Shown: positions 57,178-64,000 of the stretch, one piece after another | Position numbering within the stretch: the first letter of the stretch is position 1 | Layout of the letters: each line of letters starts with the position of its first letter | NCBI RefSeq assembly: GCF_002095435.2 | Contig: NZ_MJEJ02000050.1 | Location: 124,001-188,000 of the forward strand | DNA: 64,000 nt | Source: Williamsia sp. 1138 | GTDB lineage: Bacteria; Actinomycetota; Actinomycetes; Mycobacteriales; Mycobacteriaceae | Direction of reading: 5' to 3' | The notes under the pieces: generated by a model | Told to the model about the DNA's origin: nothing | Seen by the model: only the letters and a program-made list of their open reading frames with translations | The model's database searches: none | Translations under genes and position numbers: made by a program

Positions 57178-58008
57178 CTAGTCCATCGCGGCACCTTGTA
57201 CCTTCAGTCGCGCCCCGAGTTGCTGCGCTCGCCCCGACCACTGTTCCCCGGCACCGATCCCGTCCAGCAGTTTGGCGGCGGCCCATTCCAACGGGAGCTG
57301 TCCGAACTCGATCGCCTGGTCGGTCACCCGCGACGCACGCTCGCCGGCCTGCCGGACATCGCCCGCGGTGGCGGCCGCGGCGGCTGCGATGAGATCGGTC
57401 TTGATGACGTGCCGGATCGAGGGACAGGCAGCAGTCATGGCTTCCGCCTCCCGGGCATGTCGCCCGGCCCCGGCCGGGTCCCCGGTGAACATCGCCAGCT
57501 CGGCCCGAACCCAGTGCGATCTGAGCTCCGTTCGCCCTCCCCACAGCCAGTCGCGGTCGGTCCCCCGGCCACGTGTTTCCAGGATCTGGTCCACCCTGTC
57601 CAGCAGACGGCCGGACGCCCCGAACATCCCGCGACCCAGATTGTCGGCAGCCAGACCGGTGAGGGCATCACAGAGCGCCGCGGTCCGGCGCTCCGCTACG
57701 TCGGGCGTCGGATCGGCCCGGGGTTTCCCAGCAGCCAAATACAGCGCTCTCGCGTCGTCGGCAACGGCGTGGTGATGGCGGCCCGCCTGCCTGCGGTGCG
57801 CCGCTCTGGTGGACAACGCGAACGATCTCAGGACGTCATCGACACCCGTCACGTCGAGTCGCCCGAGTTCTGCCGCAGCCGCGGCGTAACGCCCGGCACC
57901 ACCGAGCGCCACGGCCCGAAACCAGGTCGCCCAGGGGTCGGGTGCAGCGGGAATCGCGTGCGCTCTCGCGCTGCCGCCGAACGCGATCGCGGGTAGTGTG
58001 ACCTGCAC
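57178..58008 (-). CDS. conserved actinobacterial protein (Rv3415c-like), helical
   Basis: 276 aa from the GTG at 58008, which has AGGAG five bases upstream; the frame opens 12 bp earlier at 58020. Ala-rich, with pairs of helices (WFRAVALGGAGRYAAAAAELGRL, ALCDALTGLAADNLGRG, MFTGDPAGAGRHAREAEAMTAA in pieces) that suggest TPR-like repeats. No catalytic motif. It lies between sigD and whiB3 as in M. tuberculosis. Function unknown. Confidence 0.8.
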   Translation of the reverse strand: MQVTLPAIAFGGSARAHAIPAAPDPWATWFRAVALGGAGRYAAAAAELGRLDVTGVDDVLRSFALSTRAAHRRQAGRHHHAVADDARALYLAAGKPRADPTPDVAERRTAALCDALTGLAADNLGRGMFGASGRLLDRVDQILETRGRGTDRDWLWGGRTELRSHWVRAELAMFTGDPAGAGRHAREAEAMTAACPSIRHVIKTDLIAAAAAATAGDVRQAGERASRVTDQAIEFGQLPLEWAAAKLLDGIGAGEQWSGRAQQLGARLKVQGAAMD

Positions 58009-58452
58009 CGCACTCCTCACATCACACTTCTGACATCCGAATTAGCCTGAATTTAACTTACCGAAAAGTGCCGAAACGACTCCGGGATGTCAATTCCAGA
58101 TCAACCAGACGTGTCCGCCAGGTAAATTGCGCACCATGGGTCGGTGCGCTCCGACCGCCCGTTCCTGGCCTTGAATACGTGTAGAGATCAGCGGAAAAAT
58201 ACGACCTGAACTGCAACGATACTGACCAGAGCAATTCCGGCTGAGTGCGTTGACCGCACCGCAAACGACGTGTCGTCCATTAAACAATTGGTTAACATCG
58301 CCCGAAATCGACGTCTTCGAATGGCGAAATAACGGGCTGTTGACTCCATTTCCTGGATTTGCATACGGTAAGTGAGACACCGGAAAACAAAGTCGTTTCC
58401 GGTCGCACTGGTCTCAATTACGCCTCGCGGCACGTTATAGAGGAGCACGCAG
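58009..58452. other. ~440-bp non-coding region between Rv3415c-like gene and whiB3
   Basis: Markedly lower GC than its surroundings and without credible genes. The only signal I can support is the whiB3 promoter listed separately. Such long AT-richer leaders are common upstream of whiB genes and may hold several regulator sites. Confidence 0.6.
58340..58369 (+). promoter_or_regulatory. candidate whiB3 promoter
   Basis: -35 TTGACT (58340-58345) and -10 TACGGT (58364-58369) with an 18-bp spacer. It would give a leader of ~77 nt ending in AGAGGAG seven bases before the whiB3 ATG. Confidence 0.45.
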
Positions 58453-58749
58453 ATGCCTCAGCCAAACCACCTACCCGGACCGAACGCCGACATCTGGGAT
58501 TGGCAGATGAAGGGCCTGTGCCGTGGTGTCGACTCATCGATGTTCTTCCATCCCGACGGCGAACGCGGTCGAGCCCGTGCGCAGCGTGAACGGCGTGCCA
58601 AGGAACTCTGCCACCAGTGCCCGGTGGTCGCGGCGTGCCGCGAGCATGCACTTGCCGTCGCCGAGCCCTACGGCATCTGGGGCGGATTGTCGGAGTCCGA
58701 GCGTGGAATCCTGATGAAACGTGGCGTGGGCCGCCGTATCGCCAGCTGA
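58453..58749 (+). CDS. whiB3: WhiB3-like iron-sulfur transcription factor
   Basis: 98 aa. Four cluster Cys are present at 23, 53, 56 and 62 (C...CxxCxxxxxC), and the DNA-contact turn is GIWGGL. In mycobacteria WhiB3 is a 4Fe-4S redox sensor that binds SigA and controls lipid and redox metabolism. Strong RBS AGAGGAG. Same place upstream of groEL1-groES as Rv3416. Confidence 0.9.
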   Translation: MPQPNHLPGPNADIWDWQMKGLCRGVDSSMFFHPDGERGRARAQRERRAKELCHQCPVVAACREHALAVAEPYGIWGGLSESERGILMKRGVGRRIAS

Positions 58750-58795
58750 CGTCGCGTCGTCGGCAATTCACAACCATTCGGCCCAGTTCTCACTG

Positions 58796-58830
58796 AAGGC
58801 GCCGGCATCTCACTAGATGTTCGGCGCTTT
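58796..58830 (+). terminator. whiB3 terminator
   Basis: GCGCCG pairs with CGGCGC and ATCT with AGAT around CACT, 47 bp after the whiB3 stop. The stem is followed by TTT only, so a modest intrinsic terminator. Confidence 0.5.
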
Positions 58831-58869
58831 CAGTCTCGAATGAGGCCTGCCACTGCACGATCGATCTGA

Positions 58870-58909
58870 AAAAGCGGCGCCTCGACCGAGTGGTCGAGGC
58901 GCCGCTTTT
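58870..58909 (-). terminator. strong terminator of groEL1
   Basis: An 18-bp perfect stem (AAAAGCGGCGCCTCGACC with its complement) around a 4-nt loop, 17 bp past the groEL1 stop. On the minus strand it ends in TTTTT, so a classical intrinsic terminator; nearly symmetrical, it may also stop whiB3 read-through. Confidence 0.85.
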
Positions 58910-58925
58910 CGAGACGGTGCAAACG

Positions 58926-60569
<1,644 letters not shown>

Positions 60570-60600
60570 CTAGAAATATGGAAAAAGTGAGGGAAACAGA

Positions 60601-60639
60601 ACCGCCCCGGCAACCCCCGCATGGGGACGCCGGGGCGGT
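60601..60639 (-). terminator. hairpin between groES and groEL1
   Basis: ACCGCCCCGGC (60601-60611) and GCCGGGGCGGT (60629-60639) form an 11-bp perfect stem, followed on the minus strand by TCTGTTT. It may attenuate transcription into groEL1 or mark an RNA-processing site, adjusting the GroES:GroEL1 ratio. Confidence 0.6.
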
Positions 60640-60675
60640 TGTCCAACTCGTTTCTCGATTGCTCGAAGAACCGAG

Positions 60676-60975
60676 TTACTTGGAGATGACTGCCAGCACG
60701 TCGCGTGCCGAGAGAATCAGGTATTCCTCGCCGGAGTACTTGATCTCGGTGCCGCCGTACTTGCTGTAGATGACGGTGTCGCCTTCTTTGACGTCGACCG
60801 GGATCCGGTTGCCCTGCTCGTTCACGCGTCCTTCGCCAACGGCGACAACGGTGCCCTCTTGCGGCTTTTCTTTGGCCGTATCGGGGATGACCAGGCCGGA
60901 CGCAGTCGTCGTTTCGGCCTCATTGGCCTGAACGAGGATCTTGTCCTCAAGCGGCTTGATGTTCACGCTCGCCAC
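60676..60975 (-). CDS. groES: co-chaperonin GroES
   Basis: 99 aa. [38 protein letters not shown] in parts is the usual mobile-loop region, and [30 protein letters not shown] ends the protein. It caps the GroEL rings. First gene of the groES-groEL1 operon, with a CIRCE element ~127 bp upstream. Confidence 0.96.
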   Translation of the reverse strand: MASVNIKPLEDKILVQANEAETTTASGLVIPDTAKEKPQEGTVVAVGEGRVNEQGNRIPVDVKEGDTVIYSKYGGTEIKYSGEEYLILSARDVLAVISK

Positions 60976-61101
60976 GATGTGAGCCCTCCACTTTCGGGGT
61001 AGTTCGGGTCCGGTGTCCGGACCCTGTCAGCTGCTGATGCACGTATACGGCGCCTGGATCGGTCCCGTCGTCGCGGGTGCCGGAACCTCACTGGGTGCCG
61101 A

Positions 61102-61128
61102 CTAGCACTCTATACATGCGAGTGCCAG
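61102..61128. promoter_or_regulatory. CIRCE element (HrcA operator) of groES-groEL1
   Basis: CTAGCACTC-N9-GAGTGCCAG matches TTAGCACTC-N9-GAGTGCTAA except at the two outermost positions and one inner one. It should bind the HrcA repressor and cause heat-shock induction. An extra GCACTC half-site directly adjoins it (61128-61133 area). Confidence 0.85.
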
Positions 61129-61155
61129 CACTCAAGGTCGGAGGGTGCAAACGTC

Positions 61156-62652
61156 TCATCCTGAGACCGCCGACGCGGACGGTTGGCTGGTGCCGCGACG
61201 GCGTTCGAGGGCCAGGACCACGACCGTTCCGAGCAATGCGACGACGGTGAGCGCCGCGATCACGGTGATCGCCGGGACCATACCGCCGATCAGCTCCCCC
61301 GAGCCGGCGGGCTCGGCACTGCCGAGGATGGCGGTGATCACCGCCATCATGAGCGCGCCGCCGATCTGGATGCTCGTGTTGACCAGTCCTGACGCCAGGC
61401 CCTGCTCGTCGTCGGAGACCCCGGCTGTCGCCTGGGAGTTGACGGACGGGAAGGTGATGGCGAATCCCAGACCGAGGAAGACGATCGTCGGAAGCAGGAA
61501 CACCACGTAGCTCGCGCCCGGTTCGACCCGCAGGAACCACAGGTACCCGACGAGGAACGCCACGAAGCCTGCTGCGATGAGGATGCGCGTACTGACGCGG
61601 TCCAGGATCCGGTCCATGAAGAAGGCGCTCGCGACGACCAGCAGACCGGCCGGCAAGAAGCCCAGGGACATCTGGATCGGCGACCATCCCAGCGAATCCT
61701 GCAAGTAAAGGGTGACCACGAACTGAAACGCGACGTACCCTCCGAACATCGCAGCCGCCGACAGGTTGGCGTGCACCAGGGTGAGCGAGCGCAGGATTCC
61801 CAGGCGCAGCAACGGGTGGCGGTGCCGGACCTCGACCGCGACGAACGTGGCCGCCAGCGCCACCGCGACGAGGAACAAGACGATCGTCGACGTGGCCGCC
61901 CATCCGACCTCGGGTGCTTGCACCACCGCGTAGACCAGCGTCAGCAGCGCGGCAGTGCTCGTGATCGCACCGATGGCGTCGAAGTGCGCCCAGCTGAACG
62001 GTTTACGCGACGATTTCGGGATGACCCGCGCGCCGACGACCAGCAGTGCAATGGCGACCGGGCCAGGGAAGATCAGCGTCGCACGCCAGGACAACTCGGT
62101 GAGCAACCCGCCGAACACGAGGCCGAGCGAGAATCCGCTGGCACCACAGACGGTGTAGATCGACAGCGCCTTGTTGCGTGCGGGACCCTCCGCGAAGGTC
62201 GTGGTGATGATGGAGAGTCCGGCAGGGACGGTGAACGCCGCGGCCACGCCCTTGACGAAACGCAGGGCGATGATCAGGGAGTCGATCTCCGTGGCCGCAC
62301 TGACGACCGACGCGATACCGAATACCGCCAATGCGGACAGGAAAACCGTCCGGCGCCCGAGTAGGTCGCTGGCACGGCCGCCGAGCAGCAGCAATCCCCC
62401 GTATCCAAGCACGTAGCCGCTGACGATCCACTGCAGCTGGGTCTGGTCCATTCCGAGGTCGCCGCCCATGGACGGCAGTGCGACACCGACCATCGAGACG
62501 TCGAGACCGTCGAGGAACAGGGCGCCGGCCAGCACGACGAGCAACAGCCAGATCTTTCCGCTCCACCCGCCTGCCGAGGTGACGTGTTCGGTTTCGGGCA
62601 CGGAGTTGGCGGACCCGTCGGGCGGTCGCTTTCGATTCAGATCAACAGTCAT
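61156..62652 (-). CDS. MFS drug-efflux transporter, DHA2 (14-helix) type
   Basis: 498 aa from the ATG at 62652 (MTVDLNRKRP); an in-frame start at 62676 falls in the operator region. About fourteen helices, with the loop 2-3 motif GGRASDLLGRRTV and motif C-like GLSIITTTF region of H+-antiporters. LFLDGLDVSMVGVALPSMGGDLGMDQTQLQWIVSGY is characteristic of DHA2 pumps in parts. Divergent from a MarR regulator, which probably represses it. Substrate unknown. Confidence 0.9.
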   Translation of the reverse strand: MTVDLNRKRPPDGSANSVPETEHVTSAGGWSGKIWLLLVVLAGALFLDGLDVSMVGVALPSMGGDLGMDQTQLQWIVSGYVLGYGGLLLLGGRASDLLGRRTVFLSALAVFGIASVVSAATEIDSLIIALRFVKGVAAAFTVPAGLSIITTTFAEGPARNKALSIYTVCGASGFSLGLVFGGLLTELSWRATLIFPGPVAIALLVVGARVIPKSSRKPFSWAHFDAIGAITSTAALLTLVYAVVQAPEVGWAATSTIVLFLVAVALAATFVAVEVRHRHPLLRLGILRSLTLVHANLSAAAMFGGYVAFQFVVTLYLQDSLGWSPIQMSLGFLPAGLLVVASAFFMDRILDRVSTRILIAAGFVAFLVGYLWFLRVEPGASYVVFLLPTIVFLGLGFAITFPSVNSQATAGVSDDEQGLASGLVNTSIQIGGALMMAVITAILGSAEPAGSGELIGGMVPAITVIAALTVVALLGTVVVLALERRRGTSQPSASAVSG

Positions 62653-62717
62653 GGACGGAACTATATGCATACGCATCTAATGTGTCTACATAAAATGCAG
62701 ACGACATTAATTCGATT

Positions 62718-62733
62718 GCATCTGATACGATGC
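62718..62733. promoter_or_regulatory. candidate MarR operator
   Basis: GCATCTGATACGATGC is a 5-6-5 inverted repeat directly in front of the marR-like ATG at 62738. Two more short inverted pairs (for example ATGT-N4-ACAT near 62681) lie in the same 85-bp AT-rich divergent region. By-eye call. Confidence 0.4.
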
Positions 62734-62737
62734 CCTC

Positions 62738-63184
62738 ATGTCCGACCCGCAGCGAAGCGACGATGACCTGGCCAAGGCCTGGCATATGCTCTCGGTGCGT
62801 TACCACCGCCTCGAGTGCGACCTCGATCGCGCGTTGCAGTCTTCCCACGAGATCTCCAACAGCGAGTTCGAGGTGCTCGAACTCCTGGCCGCTGCCGACA
62901 ACGCGAAGATGCGTATGAGCGAGCTCGCCGGACTCGTACACCTGAGCCAGAGCGCACTGTCCCGCCTCGTTGCGGGTCTGGAAAAAGACGGGCTGGTCGA
63001 GCGATCGATGTGTGCCGGAGACCGTCGATCGGTGTTCACCGAACTCACTGCCGAAGGCCGAAACCGTTACGACTCGGCAAAGCCCGTACAGCGCGCGATC
63101 CTGCGCGCAGAGGCCGACGGTTGCACATCGGGATCACTCTGCGGCGCAGCAGAACTGGGCACATCTACCGCCGCCTCGCATTGA
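62738..63184 (+). CDS. MarR family transcriptional regulator
   Basis: 148 aa winged-helix repressor. Recognition-helix region MRMSELAGLVHLSQSALSRLVAGLEKDGLVER is split by the usual helices, and the wing is CAGDRRSVFTELT. The end differs from typical MarR (short, Cys-containing tail). Likely binds the divergent intergenic region and releases it on ligand binding, derepressing the DHA2 pump. Confidence 0.9.
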   Translation: MSDPQRSDDDLAKAWHMLSVRYHRLECDLDRALQSSHEISNSEFEVLELLAAADNAKMRMSELAGLVHLSQSALSRLVAGLEKDGLVERSMCAGDRRSVFTELTAEGRNRYDSAKPVQRAILRAEADGCTSGSLCGAAELGTSTAASH

Positions 63185-63200
63185 GGACGGCCCCACGAGC

Positions 63201-64000
63201 TCAGTCTCGGTGTGCGGAGGCAACCATTGCCAGTCCGGGCAATTCGACACCGGCATCGGTCTCGTAGGGAGCAACAAGCTCCCGGAGCCGTCCGGTCAGC
63301 GACTCTGCCATGTCGGGATTCATCGCTTTCAGCATGGTCGCGAGCGGGCCGGACATCGCCGACACCCGCACCCACCACGATTCGAAGTCAGGGGCGACGA
63401 ACGGGTCGTATACCTCGGTGATGGTGACGTCGAGAAAACCTGCAGCGACGAACAATTCACGCAGCCGGCCCGGATCAGACAGCGAGAACGGCCCCGGCAG
63501 GCCAGGTGGCGGTACCGCGAACCCCAGCTCTGCGCTGACCGCATCGAACAGCACCCCGAGCCACGGGTTCTTGTCGCGCGCACCCCAGACCGCCACCGAC
63601 ACCGGGCCCCGCGGCACGAGGACGCGACGGATCTCGGCGAGCCCGCGCCCCGGATCCACCGCGAACATCAGCCCCTCTCGGCAGAGAACCGCGTCGAACA
63701 CCCCGTCGGGCATCTCGATCTGCTCGATGTCGAGCACCGTCGTCGCGACGTTGCCAACACCCTGTTCCGCGGCGCGCTCGGCGGCCACCGCCACCATGTC
63801 AGGCGCCACATCCGACACAGTCACCATGCTCCCGGGACCGAACCGGCGCGCCGCGGCAAGACCGGTGGCACCGGTTCCGCACGCGAGCTCGAGAATGCGC
63901 CGGCCGGGCTCCGGTCCGATGGCGTCGAGCATCAGGTCCGTGACCCTGGCGCCTCGCTGCTCGATGTGATCGATGTTGGCCGCCCAACCCGACGCCACCG
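63201..64000 (-). CDS. class I SAM-dependent methyltransferase, 5' end possibly cut by window
   Basis: At least 265 aa from a GTG at 63998, but the frame is open to the window edge, so the start may be outside. Motif I is LELACGTGATGLAAARRFG, with DVAPDMVAVAAERA as motif II and VFDAVLCREGLMFA as motif III, the UbiE/COQ5-like small-molecule methyltransferase layout. Converges on the marR gene with 16 bp between stops. Substrate unknown. Confidence 0.85.
   Translation of the reverse strand, partial: VASGWAANIDHIEQRGARVTDLMLDAIGPEPGRRILELACGTGATGLAAARRFGPGSMVTVSDVAPDMVAVAAERAAEQGVGNVATTVLDIEQIEMPDGVFDAVLCREGLMFAVDPGRGLAEIRRVLVPRGPVSVAVWGARDKNPWLGVLFDAVSAELGFAVPPPGLPGPFSLSDPGRLRELFVAAGFLDVTITEVYDPFVAPDFESWWVRVSAMSGPLATMLKAMNPDMAESLTGRLRELVAPYETDAGVELPGLAMVASAHRD

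Noticed and set aside
58090-58448. Small ORFs in the AT-richer leader of whiB3
   Set aside because: Overlapping minus-strand frames without RBS or conserved sequence, located in the whiB3 promoter region.

Overview
The window is a 64 kb stretch of high-GC actinobacterial chromosome, densely coded on both strands. The gene set and order (dacB, trpS, icd, metY-metX, folD, trmL, dnaE2, imuA'-imuB, guaA, choD-like, guaB3, guaB2, sigD-rsdA, whiB3, groEL1, groES) follow, as I remember it, the Rv3330-Rv3418c part of the Mycobacterium tuberculosis map. The organism is therefore a member of the Mycobacteriales, and a Gordonia-like genus is my best guess (inference). I saw no tRNA, rRNA, CRISPR array, IS element or prophage.

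Layout. 1-3.4 kb: end of an osmolyte (glycine betaine/choline type) ABC transporter operon. 3.5-4.5 kb: a TauD-type dioxygenase. 4.6-12.5 kb: a tightly overlapping four-gene membrane cluster (BcsB-like protein, exosortase-like multipass protein, BcsA-like GT2 synthase without PilZ, GT-C-like protein) convergent with a glycosidase-like lipoprotein; this looks like a poorly described beta-glycan export locus. 12.6-19.7 kb: dacB, YihY, trpS, xthA, an MFS pump, icd. 20-24.4 kb: a secreted PE-PPE-type hydrolase and the methionine genes metY-metX behind a SAM-IV riboswitch. 24.4-30.6 kb: an Hsp70-like ATPase, DUF3017, folD, an SMP-30-like protein, a pentapeptide protein, RidA/TetR and trmL.

30.6-32.8 kb holds the most striking element. 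A retron-type reverse transcriptase is preceded by a 154-nt region with the architecture of a retron msr-msd: a 16-bp a1/a2 inverted repeat, an unpaired G after a1, two small msr hairpins and a long GC-rich msd hairpin. A good -10 box sits just upstream, and a 139-aa protein of unknown function follows the RT. I infer a complete actinobacterial retron.

33-43.6 kb: the SOS mutasome. dnaE2 and imuA'-imuB each have a LexA-like box, and they flank a plus-strand operon encoding a double-SDR acyl reductase, a D-serine dehydratase-like enzyme and a lipoprotein serpin. 43.7-48.7 kb: a Ser/Thr kinase and a PspC/LiaF-like envelope-stress two-component system. 48.7-57 kb: GMP synthesis (guaA, guaB3, guaB2) around a GMC oxidoreductase, then sigD-rsdA. 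58-61 kb: whiB3 and groES-groEL1 with a CIRCE element. 61-64 kb: a MarR-regulated MFS pump and a truncated methyltransferase.
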